This document shows positions 1 to 8,288 of a DNA stretch of 64,000 nt, piece by piece. The stretch comes from JAAYJT01 sp037445555. GTDB taxonomy: Bacteria; Bacteroidota; Bacteroidia; Bacteroidales; JAAYJT01. Below the pieces are notes generated by a model. The model made no database searches. It worked only from the letters and a program-made list of their open reading frames with translations, and was not told the DNA's origin. Numbering within the stretch: the stretch's first letter is position 1; each line of letters starts with the position of its first letter. A program made the translations under genes and the position numbers. The stretch is from contig JBBIKG010000017.1 in assembly GCA_037445555.1 (NCBI GenBank), forward strand, positions 10,624-74,623, given 5' to 3'.

Positions 1-1136
1 CAAGCAACTTTCTGTTTGATCAGAGTTTATTACAGGTTGGTATTGACTCCTTGTTTCATCCGTCAAATATTAATAATACAACCGGAATACGTATTGATGA
101 ACAAACCAATCCATCCGATTCATACACAGCAGGAAACAACTTAGTTGCTGGTTATATGCGGATCAGCCTTCCGGTAATCTTTCGGCTCACTTTCGCAGGA
201 GGAGTTCGACTTGAGCAAAATCATCTGACGTTTAATAGTTTTACCCTCACTAACAGCCCTGTGGTGGCAGATGACAAGGTTTTTGCCATATTGCCCTCGG
301 CATCGCTGACCTATAACTTAAGTGATAAGAGCGTTCTCCGTTTGGCATACGGAAAAACAGTAAACCGGCCTGAATTCAGAGAACTAGCGCCATTCGGTTT
401 TTATGATTTTAACTATAACTTCGTGAGAAAAGGAAATGTACTGCTTCGCAGCGCCAGGCTATCCCATATTGAATTACGTGCAGAGCATTACCCATCGGTA
501 GGCCAGGTAATCATGGCAGGCATTTTTTATAAAAAGTTTCGTGACCCTATTGAGTCGACCTATATCCCGGGTGGCGGTACAGCAGGAATAAAGACATTCA
601 CTTATTACAATGCTAAAGCAGCAACCAGTTTAGGTGTTGAGGCCGAAACTCGCATTTCGCTGGGAACAATAGCCAAGCATGATAAGCTTAAGAATGTCTT
701 CCTGATTTTCAATGCAGCATTGATACGTAGTGAGGTAGAACTGGGATATTCAGGCGAAGGCCAAAAGACCAATAGTCGCCAGATGCAGGGGCAGTCCCCT
801 TACATCGTAAACGCCGGAGCGTTTTATCAGAACCCATCTAATAGCTTTAACATCAGTGTTCTATACAATGTTGTCGGCAAGCGTATCTTTATGATTGGCT
901 ACGACGAATATTCGGATATATATGAAATGCCTCGCCATGGCCTTGATGTTTCTTTATCAAAGAGCCTTTCCAAGGGGCTTGATCTGAAGGCGGGGGTTCG
1001 CGATTTACTGAATAATGAGTTTATTCTTATGCAGGATTCAAATGCAGATGGTATCTTTAATGCAGTTACCGACCAGGTTATCGAAAAATTCTATCCTGGC
1101 CGGACATTCTCGTTAGGAATTTCCTGGAAAATATAA
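1..1136 (+). CDS. TonB-dependent outer-membrane receptor, C-terminal part (5' end outside window)
   Basis: The frame is open from base 3, so the gene begins left of the window and only about 377 C-terminal residues are visible. They have the alternating polar and aromatic strands of an outer-membrane beta-barrel, with a VLRLAYGKTVNRPEFRELAPF stretch typical of the barrel of Bacteroidota TonB-dependent receptors. The end, RTFSLGISWKI, looks like a last barrel strand. Such receptors import large or scarce nutrients using TonB energy. The substrate cannot be read from this part. The lipoprotein gene downstream may be its surface partner, and its Pho-like promoter hints at phosphate-linked uptake. 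That link is inference. The family call is secure; the plug domain is not seen. Confidence 0.88.
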   Translation, partial: SNFLFDQSLLQVGIDSLFHPSNINNTTGIRIDEQTNPSDSYTAGNNLVAGYMRISLPVIFRLTFAGGVRLEQNHLTFNSFTLTNSPVVADDKVFAILPSASLTYNLSDKSVLRLAYGKTVNRPEFRELAPFGFYDFNYNFVRKGNVLLRSARLSHIELRAEHYPSVGQVIMAGIFYKKFRDPIESTYIPGGGTAGIKTFTYYNAKAATSLGVEAETRISLGTIAKHDKLKNVFLIFNAALIRSEVELGYSGEGQKTNSRQMQGQSPYIVNAGAFYQNPSNSFNISVLYNVVGKRIFMIGYDEYSDIYEMPRHGLDVSLSKSLSKGLDLKAGVRDLLNNEFILMQDSNADGIFNAVTDQVIEKFYPGRTFSLGISWKI

Positions 1137-1215
1137 TTCCTGTTACAGCTTGATTTTGGTTTTTTCGCAACAACGGATTTCTGATCCGTTGCTTGCGTTT
1201 AATTCCAATTTCAGG

Positions 1216-1276
1216 TTAACAATTTATTAATCTAATACTAACATAATGGTGACAATGGCTTAACAACTGCTTAACA
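1216..1276 (+). promoter_or_regulatory. Six-unit 11-bp direct-repeat array (Pho-box-like operator)
   Basis: Six hexamers start exactly 11 bases apart: TTAACA at 1216, TTAATC at 1227, CTAACA at 1238, GTGACA at 1249, TTAACA at 1260 and TTAACA at 1271. Head-to-tail sites with an 11-bp period are the known binding pattern of PhoB/PhoP-type response regulators; the Bacillus PhoP box is TTAACA-like. The array ends 9 bases before a TAnnTTTG -7 element, where an activator would replace a -33 contact. The repeat is seen directly; the assignment to phosphate control is inference. Confidence 0.7.
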
Positions 1277-1285
1277 TTGGCCGGG

Positions 1286-1293
1286 TACTTTTG
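1286..1293 (+). promoter_or_regulatory. Bacteroidota -7 element TACTTTTG for the lipoprotein gene
   Basis: TACTTTTG fits TAnnTTTG and lies just after the 11-bp repeat array, about 40 bases before the ATG at 1333. There is no TTG at the usual -33 spacing, as expected for an activator-dependent promoter. Confidence 0.65.
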
Positions 1294-1332
1294 CCGTAAA
1301 TCGTTTCAGGAACAACAACAAAATTATTGTAT

Positions 1333-3096
1333 ATGAAATCACAAATCTTCAAATCATCCGGTCTGTCAATGACTTTTATTGTTAGTTTTTCTATCCTTAC
1401 CATCATGCTTCTGCATTCGTGTGATGAAAAAATCAGTGACCCGCCTGCAATTAAGTTAGGCGTTGAACAGGTGTCAAACATACCCGGCGCCACTATAACC
1501 AACACCCTTCGCTTGGATGCTTCCGATGGTCTTCAAAGCCTGGCGATATTAAGAAATGGAATTGTCCAGAACACTGTTGCATACAATGGTGAAAAAAGGG
1601 CTGACTATGTATTTACTTATGTGGTTGAGCAGTTGACTACGGGTTCGGTAATAACTTTTGGTTTTCAGATCACTGATAAACGTAACCGCACATCAGATGT
1701 GAAAACTATGACTCTTAGAATTGCTTCCAAGGAAATTGTTGAGGTTTCGGGAAATATTACCGGAAGTGTTACCTGGGTTAAGTCGAAAATATACAGGCTG
1801 AACGGTTTTGTAAGGGTTCAGAACGGGGCTAAACTTACCATCGAACCTGGCACACTTATCATAGGCAGCCGCGTAACCAAAGGCACGTTGATTATACAAA
1901 TGGGCGGCCAGATTTTTGCCAACGGGACCCAGCAGGAACCTATTGTATTGACATCCGAACGCGCACCGGGATTGCGTGAACCAGGCGACTGGGGTGGATT
2001 GGTGATTTGCGGTCGTGCACGCAACAATGTCACTGTTGCTACAGGGCAGCCTGTCGAGCTCGAAGGTGGTTACGGAGCTTTTCACGGAGGAACCGATGAT
2101 AACGACAACTCAGGGATTTTAAGATATGTTCGCATAGAATATGCGGGCATTCCTATCAATCCCAATGAGGAAATAAACTCCCTCACCTTAGGTAGTGTTG
2201 GCCGCGGAACGGTTATCGAATACGTAATGACTTCGTACGGCCTTGACGATGCTTTCGAATGGTTTGGTGGTTCGGTAGATGCCAAATACCTCATCGCCTA
2301 CCGCAACATTGACGATGACTGGGATGTGGATATGGGCTACAGCGGCCGTGTGCAGTTTGGTCTTTCCATCAAAGGGGCTTCACTTGCCGACCAGTCTGGT
2401 TCAAACGCATTTGAAGTGGATAACAATGGGGTCGGTTCTGCTGCCGAACCTTTTACCTCCGCAGTTTTTGCCAACATTACCAATATAGGTCCCAAGAAAA
2501 ATCGCGAAACCGCAATCAGCCTGCAATTTCAGCATGCAGCCCAGCTAAGGCGAAATTCAAGGATCTTTATTTATAATTCAGTTATGACGGGTTATCCCTG
2601 GGGGTTGTATATAGATGATGATCGCCCGGGTAGCGGACAGGCCGCCCTTGACGGACACCTGCAGATACGGAATCTGGTGCTTGCCGGAGTAGATCACTGG
2701 GGGGGTAATGGATATGGATCGGCCGGAACAATCTATACAGGAGCGCCATCAAATGGTGCACAGCATCCAAATTTGCCACGAGGTGTTGCTTTACGCAGCC
2801 ACGCTAATTTCCCGGGAGGGCAATCCGCTTATGAAACCTGGTACAATACTGGCTCTTTCAACAATAAACTGATTGGCCATTGGGGTGAAACCGGACTTGA
2901 GGGCAGTTTGTTCGACTTAGGGACTCCCAAAGTCACCTTGCCTTTGTCATCAAATATTCTGAATGCCGCCAAATGGGATAACACCCCAAAGGCTGATAAC
3001 TTTTTCTTAAAGGTTACTTACATCGGGGCTTTCGGAACAACTGACTGGACAAAGGATTGGGCCGAATGGAACTGCCATTCAGTCAGGTATTACTAA
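1333..3096 (+). CDS. Large surface lipoprotein with beta-helix-like repeats
   Basis: ATG 1333 is preferred to the in-frame TTG at 1327. A hydrophobic signal peptide ends LLHSC, putting the lipidated Cys at residue 30. The next residues, DEK, are acidic like the surface-export signals of Bacteroidota lipoproteins. Residues from about 135 on hold repeated beta strands with LTIEPGTLI, GDWGGLVICG, LRYVRIEYAG, DAFEWFGGSVDAKYLIAYR and DDDWDVDMGYSG. This pattern is common in Bacteroidota secreted proteins of unknown function found beside TonB receptors. The fold is probably a parallel beta-helix. Expression from a Pho-like array suggests a role under phosphate limitation, perhaps binding or processing a substrate for the upstream receptor. 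No catalytic motif is recognised. Confidence 0.75.
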   Translation: MKSQIFKSSGLSMTFIVSFSILTIMLLHSCDEKISDPPAIKLGVEQVSNIPGATITNTLRLDASDGLQSLAILRNGIVQNTVAYNGEKRADYVFTYVVEQLTTGSVITFGFQITDKRNRTSDVKTMTLRIASKEIVEVSGNITGSVTWVKSKIYRLNGFVRVQNGAKLTIEPGTLIIGSRVTKGTLIIQMGGQIFANGTQQEPIVLTSERAPGLREPGDWGGLVICGRARNNVTVATGQPVELEGGYGAFHGGTDDNDNSGILRYVRIEYAGIPINPNEEINSLTLGSVGRGTVIEYVMTSYGLDDAFEWFGGSVDAKYLIAYRNIDDDWDVDMGYSGRVQFGLSIKGASLADQSGSNAFEVDNNGVGSAAEPFTSAVFANITNIGPKKNRETAISLQFQHAAQLRRNSRIFIYNSVMTGYPWGLYIDDDRPGSGQAALDGHLQIRNLVLAGVDHWGGNGYGSAGTIYTGAPSNGAQHPNLPRGVALRSHANFPGGQSAYETWYNTGSFNNKLIGHWGETGLEGSLFDLGTPKVTLPLSSNILNAAKWDNTPKADNFFLKVTYIGAFGTTDWTKDWAEWNCHSVRYY

Positions 3097-3258
3097 TTCA
3101 TTATTTTCTGGTTATCGTTTAATGGAATGGGCAACAAATGGAGTGAGATTGTTTTCATCCCTATGAAACCGACCGGATGGCCTCATTACAGGACTCTTTC
3201 TATTAAAAATGGCCTGAATGGCTCTGCGAGGTTATGAAACCAAACAAAGTATCAAACA

Positions 3259-4260
3259 TTAATAGTAATGCGTTTCTACCAGAGGTTGCCACAAACTTCT
3301 GTAGTAGCCCGATTCAGCGCCTTTACAAATTCTGTCGAACGGACAATGGTTGTGGATCGGCAAATCAACAAACCGGGTCAGGGTACACGGGTTTTTTTCG
3401 CAGTATCCCACCCGGCACAGGAGGTGTTCATGACAACAACTGCGCCCCAGCGACCAGAAAATGTCATTGAGTTTAACCTTATTGATGCCTGAGTGGTGCG
3501 CGATGATACTGAAGGCTTCGATACACTGCTTGCGGATGGCCAAGTCACTGCTAACAGGTATACGTTTTCTGAGTTTTTCGGCCAAGGTAGCTTGCGTAAT
3601 TTCAACGCACCCGATTCGAAGCAGTACCCTCTGCATGTGATAATCCATGATCGGAACATAATTATCCGGATCTTCAATTTGAATGAGCTTTGCCTCTTCG
3701 AGCAATTTTAGAAGAAAGCTGGATTTTTTTCGCAGAGGATCACAGTACGCCTCAAATACTTCCAGCATTGCGTATAACCCATTTTGCCCGGCAAGGACTT
3801 GCGGTGTCTGATCAAATAGTTGAGTCAGGCTCCCGTTATAATCAAGTTGCAGCAATATGTCGGCATCCGTAATGAGTTTTACTCTTTCATTCAACCTGTC
3901 GAATGTGGTATCCTCCAATTGGCCTGTATCGCTGAAAAGTTCTGCAAGCTGGCGGATTACTTCTTCAGGCTTGCTGGCTGCGAGAAACCCGGGCCACAAA
4001 ATCGGCGATTCATCTACCGCTAGGCGTGTAAAGGTTTCTTCAATATAGTCCCACCCCCAGAGGTTTTTAACCTTACTTTGCAGGGTGTGGGTTTGATGGC
4101 AGATGGCTACAGCGTAGAAGTAGGTTCTGAATCGAACTTCTTCTGGTGCTTCAAGGGTCAGGAAAGGCCTGTGGTAAATTTCTGACTTGAAACGAAGGCT
4201 GCGAACAAGTTCTGCCAGGCGAAGGCAGTTACTCACGGATACTTGCACCGCTTTATTCAT
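3259..4260 (-). CDS. Uncharacterised HhH-GPD-like protein with C-terminal cysteine cluster
   Basis: This 333-residue protein is not from a family I can name with certainty. Residues 203-216, PIMDYHMQRVLLRI, resemble the region around the catalytic Asp of HhH-GPD DNA glycosylases (PVDTHVxRVxxRLG), with D206 in the right place. KKSSFLLKLL at 178-187 could hold the helix-hairpin-helix lysine, as in archaeal AGOG or the queuosine-salvage (DUF2419) hydrolases. Seven cysteines near the C-terminus (275, 276, 282, 287, 292, 306, 312) could bind an iron-sulfur cluster or zinc, but the spacing differs from the endonuclease III loop. It is last in a leftward run after OsmC and CoA-binding genes, with a 41-base gap. 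A base or nucleoside glycosylase is possible; a structural role is not excluded. Confidence 0.6.
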   Translation of the reverse strand: MNKAVQVSVSNCLRLAELVRSLRFKSEIYHRPFLTLEAPEEVRFRTYFYAVAICHQTHTLQSKVKNLWGWDYIEETFTRLAVDESPILWPGFLAASKPEEVIRQLAELFSDTGQLEDTTFDRLNERVKLITDADILLQLDYNGSLTQLFDQTPQVLAGQNGLYAMLEVFEAYCDPLRKKSSFLLKLLEEAKLIQIEDPDNYVPIMDYHMQRVLLRIGCVEITQATLAEKLRKRIPVSSDLAIRKQCIEAFSIIAHHSGINKVKLNDIFWSLGRSCCHEHLLCRVGYCEKNPCTLTRFVDLPIHNHCPFDRICKGAESGYYRSLWQPLVETHYY

Positions 4261-4301
4261 GTCGAATGTTCAGGTTGGCGTGCCCTGCAAACTTCAGAGT
4301 A

Positions 4302-4727
4302 TCATAGCTTAATTCGGGCAGGTTTTTGCCCGGCAAGATACATTAAAATACAGTCATGATGAATTACAGAGATATCAAGTTGCTGGCATAAATCTACAGC
4401 TTTAGGATGATCGGCTCCGGGTTGAATCCAAATGTGTCTGATGCCCTTCACAGCAGCCTGATTCACAAGCATCAGAGTCCGGTCAGGCGGCGTGACGAAC
4501 ACTATTCCCTCAACGCCATCAGGCAGATTGTTCACATCAGCGACCGCCTTTACACCATCCAGCTCCTGCACATGCGGATTGATGGGTACAACCAGATACC
4601 CATAACGTCGAAGCTCATGAAAAATGAGGCTCCCGAATTTGGTCGGATTTCGTGATGCCCCGGCAACGGCTATATGGTGCAGCTGCAGAAAGGCATCGAC
4701 CTGCTTCAGCGAATGACCATCACTCAT
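4302..4727 (-). CDS. CoA-binding domain protein (YccU-like)
   Basis: A 141-residue single-domain protein with a Rossmann fold. The N-terminal loop VAGASRNPTKFGSLIFHEL is the nucleotide-binding turn, followed by VVPINPH and late strands IWIQPGADH. This matches the small stand-alone CoA-binding domain proteins related to the N-terminal domain of succinyl-CoA synthetase alpha. The length is normal for the family. It is cytoplasmic and its physiological role is unknown. The start overlaps the end of the OsmC gene by 8 bases, so translation is probably coupled. Confidence 0.88.
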   Translation of the reverse strand: MSDGHSLKQVDAFLQLHHIAVAGASRNPTKFGSLIFHELRRYGYLVVPINPHVQELDGVKAVADVNNLPDGVEGIVFVTPPDRTLMLVNQAAVKGIRHIWIQPGADHPKAVDLCQQLDISVIHHDCILMYLAGQKPARIKL

Positions 4728-5124
4728 AAATTTCGTCCCCGATTTTTAGGTCATAGGAAAATTCAGGAGGATTCAACAAATGCCTTTTTACGGCACAGTT
4801 GTTTGCCGTGTTGATGAGCGCCTCACGGTATTTCTTCGGAAACTCATCGGGCAAGTGCATCTCAAACCTGATTTTCCCAATCAGCCGGGTGTTTGGATCT
4901 ACCTCCATATGTTGCTTGATAATTACATCTGAAGTTGGAATTCCGCGCTGCTCGCAGAATGCCTTAACGTAAATGCCCACGCAGGTTCCGATGGATGCAA
5001 GAAACAGATCAAATGGGGCAGGGGCGCTGCCTTCACCGCCAGAGTATGCTGGTTGATCGGTCATGATGGTGTAGCCTTTGTAATTGGCCTGGACTTTTAG
5101 TCCTCCGGGAAAAGTAATTTCCAT
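4720..5124 (-). CDS. OsmC family peroxide-reducing protein
   Basis: A 134-residue OsmC/Ohr superfamily protein. The two family cysteines are present: C48 in the ASIGTCVG helix and C110 in NNCAVKRHL. In this family the pair reduces organic peroxides or acts on other thiol substrates in the cytoplasm. The sequence is closer to the YhfA/OsmC-like branch than to true Ohr, so the substrate is unsure. It heads a leftward run with the CoA-binding gene, which it overlaps by 8 bases, and the HhH-like gene. No TAnnTTTG element is seen directly upstream. Confidence 0.88.
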   Translation of the reverse strand: MEITFPGGLKVQANYKGYTIMTDQPAYSGGEGSAPAPFDLFLASIGTCVGIYVKAFCEQRGIPTSDVIIKQHMEVDPNTRLIGKIRFEMHLPDEFPKKYREALINTANNCAVKRHLLNPPEFSYDLKIGDEIYE

Positions 5125-5244
5125 ATTGAGTCAAATTAAGAATATTATATCTGTTACTTGAACTTTTGCATTACTAAACACCGCAGAACAGGAATAGTTT
5201 TACTGATGGACCTGACCTATATGTGTTATTATCCGTACCGTGGA

Positions 5245-6093
5245 TCAATCCTTTGGGTAAGACAATAACGCTATTGAAATTAAGGCGATAAGTATTCCTG
5301 CTAACCGCCTGGCATTCAGTTTTTCTTTAAAAATAATTATTCCAGCCGCCGAAGCTGCTGCTACAATACCAATATTGATAATGGGGATAACCAGGCTAAC
5401 TTCAAACCTGTCAAGGCTTAGAAGTAAAAAATAGCTGGAATACCAGTTAAGTAATCCGATCAGTATACCGGCCAGCAGTGTTTTAAGATTCATCGTTTTT
5501 ATAGGATATTTGATAAGGAAGATCAATGAGCTGACTATCAGTGCAATGAAAAATACTGAGACCAGAAAAGCATCGTAGTCATCGTTCAAGAAGTATTCCT
5601 GCACTACCTTTAATGCAAGGTCACTGATGCCATGTACCACCAGCAATGCTATTGGTAATAGCGATGCACCGGCTTTCGAATTTTTCTGTGGAGCAAGCGA
5701 TAAATACAAGGCTGCCAATCCCACACTGATGCCGGCTATCCGGTAAATGTCCGGACTGTCGCCGAATATCAGGAGCCCGGCGGCTACCGAAACGATCAGC
5801 GACAAACGACTGGCCAGTCCGGTAGATGCCACTCCGGCTTTAACAGCCGAAAATGAAAAAAGGAAAAACCCCGTGATGAAAAGGATACCTGATAAAAATG
5901 CCAGACCAACCCATGGTTTCTGAAGAATAGCTTCAGGGTGCAAATTGCTGGGTGAACTAAAAATACCAAACAGCACTGCTACCACATAATTTACTACTAA
6001 CAGCGCCAGTGAGTTTATGGTATACCTGCCTGCCAGCTTAAACATAACCAGAATACCTGTCGAACATGCGATGGCAAGTACTATGTACAACAT
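5245..6093 (-). CDS. EamA/DMT-family inner-membrane transporter
   Basis: The protein is about 282 residues from the ATG at 6093. The frame extends to 6171, but that leader (27 codons, hydrophilic and Arg/Lys-rich) does not look like part of the transporter, and MLYIVLAIACS begins the first membrane helix. About ten hydrophobic helices follow in two halves, as in the drug/metabolite transporter superfamily. Conserved-looking turns are GLASRLSLIVSVAAG in the first half and VSLVIPIINIGIVAAAS with an IFKEKL end in the second. The substrate cannot be predicted. The gene stands alone between OsmC and the metallo-hydrolase. Confidence 0.8.
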   Translation of the reverse strand: MLYIVLAIACSTGILVMFKLAGRYTINSLALLVVNYVVAVLFGIFSSPSNLHPEAILQKPWVGLAFLSGILFITGFFLFSFSAVKAGVASTGLASRLSLIVSVAAGLLIFGDSPDIYRIAGISVGLAALYLSLAPQKNSKAGASLLPIALLVVHGISDLALKVVQEYFLNDDYDAFLVSVFFIALIVSSLIFLIKYPIKTMNLKTLLAGILIGLLNWYSSYFLLLSLDRFEVSLVIPIINIGIVAAASAAGIIIFKEKLNARRLAGILIALISIALLSYPKD

Positions 6094-6254
6094 GGGTATA
6101 AAATTGACTGATCTGGGTGATTTTTCCTGATGCAACCTGGTAAGGAATGTGGTCCGGAAGAACGAAAACACTCAGAGCGCAATCCTTAGCAAGCTTTCCC
6201 TCATTTATTATATACTGCGCAATAAAGCGCGATGATCAGAGACCAGGATGATTA

Positions 6255-7124
6255 TTACACATAAGGAAACAGAGTATCAATCCAGCGGTCTTCGGTTATG
6301 AAGAATTTGCCAAAACTCTCCCATTTTAAGAGAATGCGTTGCTGCTTCATCTGCTCTGCAGTCAAACCCTGCTTTTTGGCCTGCCTTACTGCTTCGACCG
6401 ATGCTTCGAGTGAAGCACGGTAGGCCTTGAACTGTGTCATGGTGTATACAGGACCATGACCGCCAACCATAGTAACTTTATCATCGAAGTTGTTTTCTAT
6501 CCAGTGCAGTCTGGCAAGAAAATTTATAGGATTACCTCCCTGGCTAACATCAACAAAGGGAAAATTATCGGCAAACAGCAGGTCGCCAAGTACAAGAACG
6601 TTGGCTTTCGGGAAATATATGTAAATGTCACCCGCAGTGTGGCTGTTAGGCATATGGCGCATTCTGACGATTTCGCCATTGAATTTCATTTCGAGAGAGC
6701 CCTCGAAGGTGATATTTGGTATGGCGTGGGAGACCATAGGCCCCGAAACCCGTTCGCCTTGTTTGCGGTCAGATGATAACCAGGTTTTTACAGAATGATG
6801 TGCAATCACATCAGCCCCCTTTGCCATCTCAGGGTTACCTCCGGTGTGGTCGCCGTGAAGGTGGGTGTTTACGAGATATTTAACGGGCTTGCCGATGAGA
6901 CGGGTGAGGGTGTCCTTCAACTGTTTTGTGGTCTGCTCATAGGCCGCATCGATGAGCATCAGGCCATCGGGGCCACTGAACGCAACAACGGTGACCACAT
7001 CGCCAACAAACAGCCGGTGAATTCCCGGGGCCATTTCAAAATGATTGACTTTCATAGCCGTATAATCACGCTGTGCCGAAAGTACGAAGGGTATAAGGAG
7101 CAAAAGAAATAAGGCTTTTTTCAT
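6255..7124 (-). CDS. Secreted MBL-fold metallo-hydrolase
   Basis: A 289-residue protein with a clear signal peptide (MKKALFLLLLIPFVLSAQ, cut near residue 18), so it acts in the periplasm or outside. The zinc motif HLHGDHTGG gives H88, H90, D92 and H93. Later ligands are the His in PNSHTAGD, the Asp in LVLGDLLF and the His in VGGHGPV, so both zinc sites look complete. It resembles periplasmic MBL hydrolases that include quinoprotein-relay and class B beta-lactamase relatives. A beta-lactamase role cannot be claimed from sequence alone. It is a single leftward gene with about 250 bases of non-coding DNA upstream. Confidence 0.87.
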   Translation of the reverse strand: MKKALFLLLLIPFVLSAQRDYTAMKVNHFEMAPGIHRLFVGDVVTVVAFSGPDGLMLIDAAYEQTTKQLKDTLTRLIGKPVKYLVNTHLHGDHTGGNPEMAKGADVIAHHSVKTWLSSDRKQGERVSGPMVSHAIPNITFEGSLEMKFNGEIVRMRHMPNSHTAGDIYIYFPKANVLVLGDLLFADNFPFVDVSQGGNPINFLARLHWIENNFDDKVTMVGGHGPVYTMTQFKAYRASLEASVEAVRQAKKQGLTAEQMKQQRILLKWESFGKFFITEDRWIDTLFPYV

Positions 7125-7364
7125 AATTTACTTATTTGATTACAAATTAAAACAATAAGACATAATATTTGGTTTAGTATTACTGGTAAAATCTCCCCTG
7201 TCAAGCTTAATTTCAGACCCGAACGTCAAGGTGAACCATCGGTTGACAAATATAGTTTGTTTTGCGATTTGTGCCTCAATCATTTAATTTTCAGTAACAA
7301 ATGAAAAATGCCTTGCAGGATTGTTAAATGTGGAATATGGAATTTATATAGGAGCTTAAAGCCT

Positions 7365-7372
7365 TAATTTTG
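7365..7372 (+). promoter_or_regulatory. -7 element TAATTTTG for prmC, nearly leaderless
   Basis: TAATTTTG ends only 4 bases before the prmC ATG at 7377. Transcription would start at or within a few bases of the start codon, so the mRNA may have little or no leader. Confidence 0.55.
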
Positions 7373-7376
7373 CTAC

Positions 7377-8237
7377 ATGTCAGAGAATGCTTTGAAATAT
7401 TACCGAAAAGTTCGCCAGACGCTGGAAAAGCTTTATGGCCCTCATGAATCTAAAACTTTGTCCGTTATGCTTTTTGAGCATTACGCCGGCATTAGTCATG
7501 AGGATCTGATTGGGGGAAGGAATCAGTATTTTGATGAAACTGCCTGTCATTTGATCGGTGAATCAGTCAACAGATTGATGAACCATGAGCCAGTTCAGTA
7601 TATTTTGGGAAAAGCACGATTTTTTGACCTTTATTTTCTGGTCAATTCACATGTACTCATACCCAGGCCCGAGACTGAAGAGCTCGTTCATTGGGTAATC
7701 ACCGAGAAGAGTGGCACTCCAGATTTACGCGTAATTGACATTGGAACCGGAAGTGGCTGTATTGCCATCTCTCTTGCGAAACACCTGCACAACGCTGAGA
7801 CTGTTGCGGTTGATATTAGTCATAAGGCGCTGGAAGTCGCCAAGCAGAATGGCATTATACACAATGCCAAGGTTCAGTTCATTCACTGCGATATAACCGA
7901 CTCAAACCAATGGCCGCCGGGCGAATTTGATGTTGTTGTCTGCAATCCTCCATACATTCCATACCCACAGGAATCTGCACTGCCGCGCAATGTTGTAAAT
8001 TTCGAACCATGGATGGCATTATTTCCTCCCGTTGATGATCCGTTATTTTTCTATCGTCACCTTATCGGTTTTGCCCTCAGCAAGCTGGTGGAAAGAGGCG
8101 TAATGTACCTGGAGTGTCACGAAGAATATGCTGACATGGTTGCTGATCTTTGCTCTGATGCTGGTTTGACCAGAGTGAAGGTTAAAACTGATATTAACGG
8201 AAAAAATCGAATGGTTAAAGCAATGAGGGCCTCTTAG
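7377..8237 (+). CDS. prmC: Peptide chain release factor N5-glutamine methyltransferase
   Basis: A 286-residue PrmC (HemK). It methylates the Gln of the GGQ motif in release factors RF1 and RF2 using S-adenosylmethionine. The N-terminal helical domain binds the release factor, and RPETEELV at 97-104 marks the linker. The SAM loop is DIGTGSGCIAISLA at 121-134, and the catalytic NPPY is at 190-193. Length is normal. The only nearby promoter element ends 4 bases before the ATG, and no Shine-Dalgarno is seen. It converges on glgB with about 50 bases between the stops. Confidence 0.95.
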   Translation: MSENALKYYRKVRQTLEKLYGPHESKTLSVMLFEHYAGISHEDLIGGRNQYFDETACHLIGESVNRLMNHEPVQYILGKARFFDLYFLVNSHVLIPRPETEELVHWVITEKSGTPDLRVIDIGTGSGCIAISLAKHLHNAETVAVDISHKALEVAKQNGIIHNAKVQFIHCDITDSNQWPPGEFDVVVCNPPYIPYPQESALPRNVVNFEPWMALFPPVDDPLFFYRHLIGFALSKLVERGVMYLECHEEYADMVADLCSDAGLTRVKVKTDINGKNRMVKAMRAS

Positions 8238-8288
8238 GATTTCATTTATTACGGGTCAATAGCAGAAGAAAAATTATTAAACCCTCTC

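Noticed and set aside
1216..1276. Treating the short repeats as a CRISPR-like or mobile-element repeat
   Set aside because: Units are only 6 bases with 5-base gaps, and the position at a promoter fits a regulator site.
6255..7124. Calling the secreted MBL protein a beta-lactamase
   Set aside because: The zinc ligands fit the whole superfamily; nothing in the sequence or context points to antibiotic hydrolysis.
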